Source of the DNA: Alphaproteobacteria bacterium
Lineage (GTDB): Bacteria; Pseudomonadota; Alphaproteobacteria; Micavibrionales; UBA2020
Length of the DNA: 20,771 bases
Assembly (NCBI GenBank): GCA_029266795.1
Contig: JAQSWE010000008.1
Span: 1-20,771 of the forward strand
Direction of reading: 5' to 3'
The position numbers were made by a program, and so were the translations under genes. The notes beneath the pieces were generated by a model. That model did no database searches, was not told where the DNA came from, and saw only the letters and a list, made by a program, of their open reading frames with translations. Position 1 is the first letter of the stretch; each line of letters opens with the position of its first letter. Below, one piece after another: positions 7,434 to 13,480 of this stretch.

Positions 7434-8189
7434 TTATTTGATGGTGCCGAGCCGCTCGCGCGGCGGCAGGAAAATCGCGAAGGCCAGCGCCGTCAGGGCG
7501 CAAATGACCGTGAAGGCAAGCCCGAACAGCGCAACCGTCTGCACGCGCATATCCGCCACCGCCGCAATCTGGTCGAAATCGCGCAGGATATGCCCGCCCG
7601 TCTGCGCATCCGCGTCATGCGCCACATCGACGCCATAGGCGGTGATCGTCAGGATGATGTTGCGGCCCATCACATACATGCCGAAAATCATATTCAGGTA
7701 TTGCTCCGGCCAGCCGCCCATTTTCTCGGCCCGCGCGGCACGAATGATGCAGAACACGCCGACCAGAACTTCCGTTGCATGGCCCATGTAATTGCACAGT
7801 GCTTCATGACGGTAATTGAAGGCGAGGATGAGGTGCAGGCCGGTGAAAATCGACACCAGCGCGGCGAACCAGTAGACGCGCTTGCCAATGCCCCAGCAAA
7901 ATGCGGCAGTCGCCACGCCGTAGAAGGCAAAAAGAATCCAGATATTGCGGTCGAACGGATAGGTCACACCGCCGCCATGCCGGAAATCGAGCGCGGGCAG
8001 CGCAGGATAGCCGTAGCTCCAGCGAAACGCGACATGGCCCAGTTCGTGGAACAGCACGGCGGCATAATCTAGGCAGGTCGCGGGTATGCGCAAAATATCG
8101 GCAAAGGGCACATTGAATTTCAGCAGCGGCGATAATGCGGGCAGCAGGCACAGCGCGCATAGGGCAAGGCTGACAAGGATAAGCCGCAT
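7434..8189 (-). CDS. Polytopic membrane zinc-metallopeptidase-like protein (HELGH), paralog of its neighbour
   Basis: 251 residues with several hydrophobic segments: an N-terminal one (residues 2-20), one around the active site, then about 85-126, 138-155, the IFGMYVMGRNIIL segment and the C-terminus. The HExxH motif is VLFHELGHVAF (His48, Glu49, His52), followed by PALPALDFRHGGGVTYPF. The pattern of an HExxH within a membrane helix recalls M50-type intramembrane proteases, but the M50 NPDG motif is not seen, so I call it only peptidase-like. It shares FHExGH, PALP, HGGGVTY, MGHxxEV and FGxxxMGR with the next gene. I chose the ATG at 8189, 2 nt after the upstream gene's stop and preceded by GGAAGG; an earlier in-frame ATG at 8264 lies inside that gene. 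Confidence 0.75.
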   Translation of the reverse strand: MRLILVSLALCALCLLPALSPLLKFNVPFADILRIPATCLDYAAVLFHELGHVAFRWSYGYPALPALDFRHGGGVTYPFDRNIWILFAFYGVATAAFCWGIGKRVYWFAALVSIFTGLHLILAFNYRHEALCNYMGHATEVLVGVFCIIRAARAEKMGGWPEQYLNMIFGMYVMGRNIILTITAYGVDVAHDADAQTGGHILRDFDQIAAVADMRVQTVALFGLAFTVICALTALAFAIFLPPRERLGTIK

Positions 8190-8191
8190 TA

Positions 8192-9001
8192 TCAGGCCTT
8201 CCTTTTTGAAATATAGGCGAGCGTGACGAGGAGGAAGATTGAAAAGACGGCGAGCAGCACCCATGCCGCGCCCTCCATCGGCAATCCCAGCTCATGCGCG
8301 AATTTGTCGAGATCGGCGGAGCCGGGCCTCCCTTTTTGCATGCCATAGCTCGCGCGCCGTGCATCGACGATGATGAGGGATAGCGGCAGCAGCGTAATCC
8401 GCCCCATCAGGTGCAGCCCGAACACCATCGTGATGTATCGCTCAAATTCTGGTAGTGGGTTTCTCACCCGCGTCGCGCGCGCGAGGCACCAGCAGCAGGT
8501 CGCCACCTCCATCCCGTGCCCCATGAAAATCGCCAGTGGATAATCCATGCCGGTCAGCAGCAGCGCCACATGGGCAACAACGGCAACCGCAAGTATCCCC
8601 AGCGGCCGCCATGCCTTTTTATGCGCCAGCAGCCATGCCGCCCCCGCCGCGAGAAGATAGATAAAGAACAGCACCGCACGACTGCGCCCGATGCTATAGG
8701 TCACGCCGCCGCCATGCACGGCATCCATCACCGGCAGCGCGGGCGTGCCGAACAGCCAATAGGCCAGCGCATGGCCGGGTTCGTGGAATGTCACGGTCAT
8801 GTAATGAAAACATTCCGCTAGCGGATACAGCAGCAGGTAAACCGGCAGCGGCAATATGCCCTTGTGGATATGCGTCAGCGGAAATCCCGGCAAATCAAAA
8901 TCGAAAACATACACCGTTTCGATATGCCCCGTGAACTGGACGGCAGCGAAGGATATCAGGCTGACTGCGGCGATAATGAAACTGGTGATATAAAAACGCA
9001 T
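8192..9001 (-). CDS. Polytopic membrane zinc-metallopeptidase-like protein (HEPGH), paralog of its neighbour
   Basis: 269 residues, membrane-embedded, starting with a hydrophobic segment (residues 3-21). The active-site-like motif is VTFHEPGHALAYW (His73, Glu74, His77), followed by GTPALPVMDAVHGGGVTYS. Further conserved blocks shared with the adjacent gene are MGHGMEVAT, the RYITMVFGLHLMGR stretch and the acidic DLDKFAHELGLPM near the end. A Pro inside HExxH is unusual for a gluzincin, although the His and Glu residues are kept. Together the two genes look like a tandem duplication, 2 nt apart, downstream of the DUF6782-like gene and probably transcribed with it. No substrate can be inferred. 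Confidence 0.75.
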   Translation of the reverse strand: MRFYITSFIIAAVSLISFAAVQFTGHIETVYVFDFDLPGFPLTHIHKGILPLPVYLLLYPLAECFHYMTVTFHEPGHALAYWLFGTPALPVMDAVHGGGVTYSIGRSRAVLFFIYLLAAGAAWLLAHKKAWRPLGILAVAVVAHVALLLTGMDYPLAIFMGHGMEVATCCWCLARATRVRNPLPEFERYITMVFGLHLMGRITLLPLSLIIVDARRASYGMQKGRPGSADLDKFAHELGLPMEGAAWVLLAVFSIFLLVTLAYISKRKA

Positions 9002-9049
9002 GCCATCAGGATTGATGATTGCGGGCGGTTTGTAAAGGCTTGGCGGGCT

Positions 9050-10249
9050 TTAAAAGTTGCGCTGCGCCAACTGCCGCATGGCGCGGTTCTGGTGGTAACG
9101 CTGCTGCGCGATATTGGCATCGTTCTGCGCCCGCATTTCGTTAATCCGGCGGCTCTGCGCGTTATACTGCGCGGTCAGGGGCGTCAGCGTGTCGTTGATC
9201 GCTTTTGCGCCGATGCCTGCCGGATCGTTGTTCACGCGGCGGGGATAGGTATAGGTGAGTGTCTGCAGGGTGACAGCGGGGTCGTGCAGCGACGTGGGTG
9301 CTTTCACGTTGAAACTGGTGCCGCCGAAATGGCGCAGATAGACCTCGAATTCATGGGCACTCGGCGCATTGTTGCGCTCCCGCGTCAGGCGCAGCAGGTT
9401 TTCACGTATGCGCAAATAATCGCGCCCGCCATTCGCGTCATCCGCCGCCTCGACACGGCGGCCGAAGCTTTCCGTGCGCTCCGTCGCCATCGACAGGTGG
9501 CGCGTGTTATAACCCGACAAAAAGCCGAATGAATTTTCCAGCCCCAGCACGCGGTATTCGGCGGGCGTCAGCCCGTTGGCGCTGTTGAACTCCGCCCGCA
9601 GCATCGTCACCATCTGCCGCTCCGCCTGCGCGGTGCCGAACTGCACATCGCTCAAGCCGAGGCGCTCATGCCGGTCGGCGGTGAAATAGGCGGAAAAGGC
9701 CCGCGCATCCGCCTCCAGGAAACGGCGCAGCGTGAAGCGCTGTTCGGGGCTTAACTGCCGCGCCTCCATGCTCCCGTAATGCAATTCGTGCTGCTGCCAG
9801 CTATGGCGGATTTCATGGGCGAGATATATCGCCTGTTCCTCGCGGCTCAGGTCCGGGCGCACGATGATGCGGTTCAGGTCGGGCTGGAAGGCGGCATAGC
9901 TCGTCGGCTGGTTGGCCTCGTACATGATTGTGATGCCCTTGGCATGCACGTAATCCAGCAGTTGGCGGCCGAGCGGCGTACGGCCGAAATCGGACTCGAG
10001 CTCCGCGATGGTCTGCACCTGTTGAACGGTTGCGGCGGGCGCAGGCGGCGGCGCGGGCTGGTCCGACCGCACAGGGCCGTTCAGCGCCGTCAATGCCAGC
10101 ACCAGAAGGATGGCATGGCGCGATACGCGGCTGAAAAATCCGCGCGGTTTTTTCGCTTTTTGTTGTTGCGCCAGCACATGCCGCATCGCCGTCGCTTTCG
10201 CGTCGGGTGGCGTGGCATCGCTCTGCGGCTGTGGCGCATCCAGCGTCAT
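9050..10249 (-). CDS. DUF6782-like putative metallopeptidase with one N-terminal TM anchor
   Basis: 399 residues. A basic N-terminal region is followed by one hydrophobic helix (about residues 46-58) and a Pro/Ala linker, which predicts a membrane-anchored protein with its bulk on the periplasmic side. The putative catalytic motif is YLAHEIRHSWQQH (His145, Glu146, His149), and FLEADARAFSAYF around residues 178-190 gives a candidate third ligand (Glu179). This HEIRHSWQ context is what I recall for the DUF6782 family of putative metallopeptidases. The C-terminal half is helical and charged (RRINEMRAQNDANIAQQRYH). It is the first gene after a near-consensus promoter and is probably followed by the two membrane peptidase-like genes in one operon. 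Confidence 0.75.
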   Translation of the reverse strand: MTLDAPQPQSDATPPDAKATAMRHVLAQQQKAKKPRGFFSRVSRHAILLVLALTALNGPVRSDQPAPPPAPAATVQQVQTIAELESDFGRTPLGRQLLDYVHAKGITIMYEANQPTSYAAFQPDLNRIIVRPDLSREEQAIYLAHEIRHSWQQHELHYGSMEARQLSPEQRFTLRRFLEADARAFSAYFTADRHERLGLSDVQFGTAQAERQMVTMLRAEFNSANGLTPAEYRVLGLENSFGFLSGYNTRHLSMATERTESFGRRVEAADDANGGRDYLRIRENLLRLTRERNNAPSAHEFEVYLRHFGGTSFNVKAPTSLHDPAVTLQTLTYTYPRRVNNDPAGIGAKAINDTLTPLTAQYNAQSRRINEMRAQNDANIAQQRYHQNRAMRQLAQRNF

Positions 10250-10271
10250 TCTATCCCCTTGAGATCACAAG

Positions 10272-10306
10272 GTGTATATTATATGGAAAATATACACAGG
10301 ATTCAA
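10272..10306 (-). promoter_or_regulatory. Strong sigma70-type promoter with overlapping inverted repeat
   Basis: On the minus strand TTGAAT (10306-10301), a 17-nt spacer and a perfect TATAAT (10283-10278). A perfect 9-bp inverted repeat GTGTATATT / AATATACAC (10272-10280 and 10289-10297, 8 nt between) covers the -10 and much of the spacer, a typical place for a repressor operator. The predicted start is near 10271, giving a leader of about 22 nt with AAGGGG before the ATG at 10249. It would drive the DUF6782-like gene and the two paralogous membrane genes. Confidence 0.7.
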
Positions 10307-10347
10307 GCCCAAACGCGATCAATCAACGTGCTGGAAAATAACGGTTA

Positions 10348-11415
10348 TTAGCCCCAAGGCCGCGTCGGGTTCTGCGGCGGCCGCCCGCCTTCCCACGGCG
10401 ATTCGGGGGCGCGGCGTAGCGACACGGTCAGATCGGGGATGGGCGCGCCGGTGGTGCGCGATATCGCGGCGATGCGGTCTTCGATCTTCGGATGCGTGGC
10501 GAAGATGCCCATGAAGGCGTGGCTGTTCTCGATGCACATCTGCTGCACGTCGTCGGGCATGCCCTGCACCTTGTCCTGTCCCGAAATGCGCATCAGCGCG
10601 CGCATCATGGCTTCGGGATTCTTCGTGAGCTCGACCGCGCCTGCATCGGCCAGGTATTCGCGGCGGCGCGACAGGGCGAAGCGGATGGCAATCGCAAAGA
10701 CATAGCCGATGGCAAGAATCGCAAGGCCGATCAGCATCACGCCCATGCCGCCGCCGCTGTCGCGATTGTTGCCGCGCCGCGCGTAGTAATTGGGGCGGTT
10801 GCCGTACATCATACTGCGGAACACCATCTCGCACAGGAAACTGATCATGCCGACGAAAATGACGGAAATGATCAGCAAGCGCACGTCGCGGTTGGTGATA
10901 TGCGACAATTCATGGCCAATCACGGCCTCAAGCTCGTCGTCCTGCAACCGCTCGATGATTCCGCGCGTGAGGACGATTTTATAACTCTTGTCGTCGATGC
11001 CGGTTGCGAAAGCATTCAGCGCGGGGCTGTCGATGATCTCGAATTGCGGCATGGTGATGCCGCGCGAGATGCAGAGGTTCTCCAGCATGTTGTAAATTTT
11101 CGGCATCTGGTCGCGCGTGATCGGCACGGAACCCGTGGCCGCGCGCATCATGCTGCCGTGGAAAAAATAGGCGATGACGAACCATGCGCCCGCGGCCAGC
11201 ACGGCCCAGTGGCCGTATTGCCGGATGCCGGATACAGCCGCGTCCCAGCCGCGCGCCATATCAACACTGCCCGGCTGTCCGCCCGAAACCCCCCCCAGCG
11301 CGCCGAAGAACGCGCCCATCATCAGCAGCAGCAGGACGGGAAAGCCCATCAGCAGCAGTATCGATTTCAGCTGGTTGCTCCAGACATGTCCGGCGAAGCC
11401 TTCGCTGGCGATCAT
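10348..11415 (-). CDS. htpX: M48 family (HtpX-like) membrane zinc metalloprotease
   Basis: 355 residues. Two N-terminal TM helices (about 17-40 and 68-86), the catalytic motif AVIGHELSHITNRD (His168, Glu169, His172), two further TM helices (181-200 and 225-248), and the third zinc ligand Glu253 in RREYLADAGAVEL. This is the HtpX-like membrane M48 architecture, with the active site facing the cytoplasm and a role in membrane protein quality control in E. coli. The N-terminus (HVWSNQLKSILLL) is the form usually found next to lemA rather than that of E. coli HtpX, so the symbol is approximate. lemA lies upstream on the same strand but is separated by a plus-strand gene. GGAAGG precedes the ATG, and a separate promoter is visible. 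Confidence 0.9.
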   Translation of the reverse strand: MIASEGFAGHVWSNQLKSILLLMGFPVLLLLMMGAFFGALGGVSGGQPGSVDMARGWDAAVSGIRQYGHWAVLAAGAWFVIAYFFHGSMMRAATGSVPITRDQMPKIYNMLENLCISRGITMPQFEIIDSPALNAFATGIDDKSYKIVLTRGIIERLQDDELEAVIGHELSHITNRDVRLLIISVIFVGMISFLCEMVFRSMMYGNRPNYYARRGNNRDSGGGMGVMLIGLAILAIGYVFAIAIRFALSRRREYLADAGAVELTKNPEAMMRALMRISGQDKVQGMPDDVQQMCIENSHAFMGIFATHPKIEDRIAAISRTTGAPIPDLTVSLRRAPESPWEGGRPPQNPTRPWG

Positions 11416-11451
11416 GCGCGTTTTTCCTTCCGAGTCCGTCGTTTCAGCGTC

Positions 11452-11486
11452 ATTTTAAAGTTATGCCGCGCCCTTGCCAAGGCAAG
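11452..11486 (-). promoter_or_regulatory. Promoter of the M48 protease gene
   Basis: On the minus strand TTGGCA (11480-11475), a 17-nt spacer and TAAAAT (11457-11452), each one mismatch from consensus. A short palindrome CTTGCC-AA-GGCAAG (11473-11486) overlaps the -35. The leader would be about 30 nt and contains GGAAGG before the ATG at 11415. It explains how this gene is expressed without lemA. Confidence 0.6.
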
Positions 11487-11544
11487 CAGCTACCCCGCAA
11501 TACCATGATATCTTTGCATATTTGCATTTATTTCACGGTTCTTA

Positions 11545-11573
11545 TTGATTTGTGCGCTGCAATATTCCATATT
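11545..11573 (+). promoter_or_regulatory. Candidate promoter of the structured RNA
   Basis: TTGATT (11545-11550), 17 nt, CATATT (11568-11573), each 4 of 6 matches. The predicted start near 11580 coincides with the beginning of the foldable region, which is the main reason to take it seriously. Confidence 0.35.
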
Positions 11574-11577
11574 TGAA

Positions 11578-11745
11578 GTCCCGTTGGGCATCGCTACCGC
11601 CGCAACGCAAATGGCTCCCGCGCTTTTTGATAAAAGACTTCCACCTTTTCGCGGGGCTGCCTGGCCTGACACACGACTTTTCAAAAAAGCCGCGCGCGAT
11701 GGGAAGGCGAACTATTTGCGTTTTTTGGCGGCCTGCGATCCCGGC
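11578..11745 (+). ncRNA. Candidate structured non-coding RNA, rod-shaped (6S-like shape)
   Basis: The 379-nt gap at 11416-11794 contains a long interrupted helix. Outer pairs: GGG 11586-11588 with 11740-11742, ATCGC 11590-11594 with 11735-11739, CCGCC 11597-11601 with 11727-11731, and AACGCAAAT 11604-11612 with 11714-11722, 22 pairs with small internal loops. An inner arm pairs 11619-11623 with 11692-11696, 11624-11628 with 11683-11687, and 11632-11636 with 11677-11681. Between outer and inner arms is an asymmetric bubble, and CCCGCG 11617-11622 can alternatively pair with 11650-11655. A long rod with a central bubble and about 160 nt resembles 6S RNA, the RNA polymerase decoy, but I do not recognise a diagnostic 6S sequence. 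It could also be an unnamed regulatory RNA or the leader of the 105-residue ORF. No terminator is obvious. Confidence 0.5.
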
Positions 11746-11794
11746 CAAACCCAAGACCCCGCCTCAAGGGGCCTTATACGAAAGAGAACTGAAC

Positions 11795-12112
11795 ATGAAA
11801 AACCAACTGACCGACGACCACCAGATTTTCGCAGCCGCGCTGACCGATATGCGCGCGCATTTCGAAACCGCCGCGAAATCTCCCAGCGACTATTCCTTCC
11901 TGCACCGCGCGATCGCAGAAGACCTGCGCTCCGCTGAAAAGCATGTCGAACTGAACGGCGTGGAAGCAAGCGCGCAGCAGATCGATAATGCCCGCCGCAG
12001 CATCATCGCGATTTCCGAACAGCCCGAATTCTACGGCGTCATCGCCGGCGATATCGACGCTGCCGCGAAAATCACCAACGGCTACGCGAAAAAACAAAAA
12101 CTGGGCATGTAA
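11795..12112 (+). CDS. Small hypothetical protein (105 aa)
   Basis: I do not recognise this protein. It is soluble, mostly helical and slightly acidic, with Ala-rich segments (DDHQIFAAALTDMRAHFETAAK; DNARRSIIAISEQPEFYGVIAG in pieces) and no signal peptide, membrane segment or Cys. The ATG at 11795 is preceded by a purine-rich AAAGAGAA; the frame stays open upstream to 11552 but that region is the foldable RNA and its translation looks non-coding. It starts about 50 nt after the candidate RNA and is convergent with lemA, 35 nt from it. It is the only plus-strand gene between lemA and the M48 protease gene, so it and the RNA interrupt that usual pair. Confidence 0.6.
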   Translation: MKNQLTDDHQIFAAALTDMRAHFETAAKSPSDYSFLHRAIAEDLRSAEKHVELNGVEASAQQIDNARRSIIAISEQPEFYGVIAGDIDAAAKITNGYAKKQKLGM

Positions 12113-12147
12113 CTGTAGTTACGCCTATTGGAACGACCGGTCAGGGA

Positions 12148-12714
12148 TCAGCTGCCGAAGCTTACTTTCGGCGCATCCTTGACGGCCGCTTTTTCCGCCT
12201 CGTCCATCTCGAAAAACACTTCTTCCTTGAAACCGCCCATGCCGGCGATCAGCACGGCAGGAAACTGCTGGATGGCGGTGTTGTATTCGCTCGTTGCGTT
12301 GTTGAAGAAACGGCGCGCGGCGGCAATCTTGTTTTCGATGTCGGAGAGTTCCGTCTGCAGCTGGCGGAAATTCGCATCTGCTTTCAGGTCGGGATAATTT
12401 TCGGCAACCGCCATCAGTTTCATGACGGCAGCGCCCAGCGCTGCTTCTGCCGGCACACGGTCCGAGATCGATCCGCCCTGCATGGCCGTGGCGCGCGCTT
12501 TCGTCACATTTTCCAGCACGCCTTTTTCATGTGCGGCATAACCCTTCACCGTCTCGACCAGGTTCGGCACGAGGTCGACGCGCAGTTTCAGCTGCACATC
12601 GATATCCGAAAACGCGTTCTTGCGGCGCTGGCGCAGCGCGACGATACGGTTATAGATGGCAATAAACAGAACGACAATCGCGGCGAGAACCGCCAGCACA
12701 ACCCACAATTCCAT
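12148..12714 (-). CDS. lemA: LemA family protein
   Basis: 188 residues. One N-terminal TM helix (about residues 3-21) is followed by the LemA helical core: YNRIVALRQRRKNAFSDIDVQLKLR, then DLVPNLVETVKGYAAHE, the AENYPDLKADANFRQLQ motif, and the ENKIAAARRFFNNATSEYN-T segment, ending FPAVLIAGMGGFKEEVFFE. These are the family signatures. LemA is a membrane-anchored coiled-coil protein of unknown biochemical role that is commonly encoded next to an M48 protease, as is nearly the case here. The last residues (KVSFGS) are short of known motifs. AAGGAGA lies 7-13 nt before the ATG. An inverted repeat covers the leader. Confidence 0.95.
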   Translation of the reverse strand: MELWVVLAVLAAIVVLFIAIYNRIVALRQRRKNAFSDIDVQLKLRVDLVPNLVETVKGYAAHEKGVLENVTKARATAMQGGSISDRVPAEAALGAAVMKLMAVAENYPDLKADANFRQLQTELSDIENKIAAARRFFNNATSEYNTAIQQFPAVLIAGMGGFKEEVFFEMDEAEKAAVKDAPKVSFGS

Positions 12715-12723
12715 GACAGTCTC

Positions 12724-12748
12724 CTTACAATGAATTCCTGATTGTAAG
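12724..12748 (-). promoter_or_regulatory. Inverted repeat in the lemA leader
   Basis: CTTACAAT (12724-12731) and ATTGTAAG (12741-12748) form a perfect 8-bp inverted repeat with 9 nt between. The proximal arm overlaps the AAGGAGA ribosome-binding site of lemA. It may be an operator or an mRNA hairpin that hides the site. A TTGACC at 12757-12752 lies just upstream but has no good -10 at the right distance. Confidence 0.4.
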
Positions 12749-12806
12749 ATGGGTCAAAAGAGCCGGACGCGCAAGTGTAACATTTTGGCCCGTGCGCGTT
12801 GCGCGC

Positions 12807-13325
12807 TTACATTTTGGGAGGCGCCGGAACGCGCATCATGCCCTTGGGCGGGGCGAGGCCGTTCGGGATGTGCAGGAACTGCTTCAGCTTTTCCGCCGCT
12901 TTCTCGTTCTGCTCCCACAACATCATGTAATCGGCGGGCGTCCAGCAATGCTTGTCTTTCACATCCTGCTTCGCGCCGGCGCCGATGAGCAGCTCGATCA
13001 CGTCCTTGCGCGACAGCATGCCGCCCGAGACGGCTGCCGAATGAAGCGGCGTCCAGCCCTTGCCGTTATTCTCGGCATTCACATTCGCGCCGGCTTTAAT
13101 GAGAAGTTCTGTGATTTCGGTTTCGCCCCAATAGGCGGCCTGGTGCAAGGGCGTGAGGCCGTGATCGTCGGCGATGTCGGGGTCCGCGCCGTCACGCAGA
13201 AGTTTTTTGACGTCCTTGATATTGCCGCTGCGCACGGCGCGATAGAGTTTCGTTTCGCCAGCGGCGTTGCGCTTGTCGATGCCGTTGCCGGAAATCGAAT
13301 TGAAAAATTTGTTCAGACCCAACAT
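12807..13325 (-). CDS. Ankyrin-repeat protein (172 aa)
   Basis: Three clear ankyrin repeats and a partial fourth: residues 23-53 (AGETKLYRAVRSGNIKDVKKLL), 56-86 (GLTPLHQAAYWGETEITELL), 90-125 (GWTPLHSAAVSGG...VIELLIGAGA) and a last one from 128 (CWTPADYMML). No signal peptide. The C-terminus is Pro/Met-rich (LAPPKGMMRVPAPPKM). Ankyrin repeats mediate protein binding; no partner is known. I chose the ATG at 13325 because the protein then starts MLGLNKFFNSI just before the first repeat, as in the 98-residue neighbour (MNLSNVFNT); an extension to 13445 adds Cys-rich sequence unlike the family. It is the last gene of the minus-strand block before lemA. Confidence 0.85.
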   Translation of the reverse strand: MLGLNKFFNSISGNGIDKRNAAGETKLYRAVRSGNIKDVKKLLRDGADPDIADDHGLTPLHQAAYWGETEITELLIKAGANVNAENNGKGWTPLHSAAVSGGMLSRKDVIELLIGAGAKQDVKDKHCWTPADYMMLWEQNEKAAEKLKQFLHIPNGLAPPKGMMRVPAPPKM

Positions 13326-13348
13326 GAAACCCTGTTCTCCCCATTCCA

Positions 13349-13377
13349 AGAATAGCGCAAGCAGCAGTTCACGGCAA
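13349..13377 (-). promoter_or_regulatory. Possible promoter of the 172-aa ankyrin gene
   Basis: TTGCCG (13377-13372), 17-nt spacer, TATTCT (13354-13349) on the minus strand, each 4 of 6. It would give a leader of about 17 nt. The 155-nt gap to the upstream gene makes a separate promoter plausible, but the match is modest. Confidence 0.3.
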
Positions 13378-13480
13378 ATGTCCGCGCAATAAGAGAATAG
13401 AAAGGTGCTGATTAAAGTTTCGTTAATGGCGCAGTGCAGCATCAAAACGAAACAAAGATTGAAGATTCCGGCAATGATCT

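Noticed and set aside
10492..11508. 338-codon open frame antisense to the M48 protease gene
   Set aside because: Composition is that of a reverse frame (His/Asp/Ala-rich), and the minus-strand protease has all catalytic motifs.
13326..13445. Longer N-terminus for the 172-aa ankyrin protein
   Set aside because: It would add 40 residues of unrelated Cys/Phe-rich sequence over the candidate promoter; the ATG at 13325 gives an N-terminus like that of the 98-aa neighbour.
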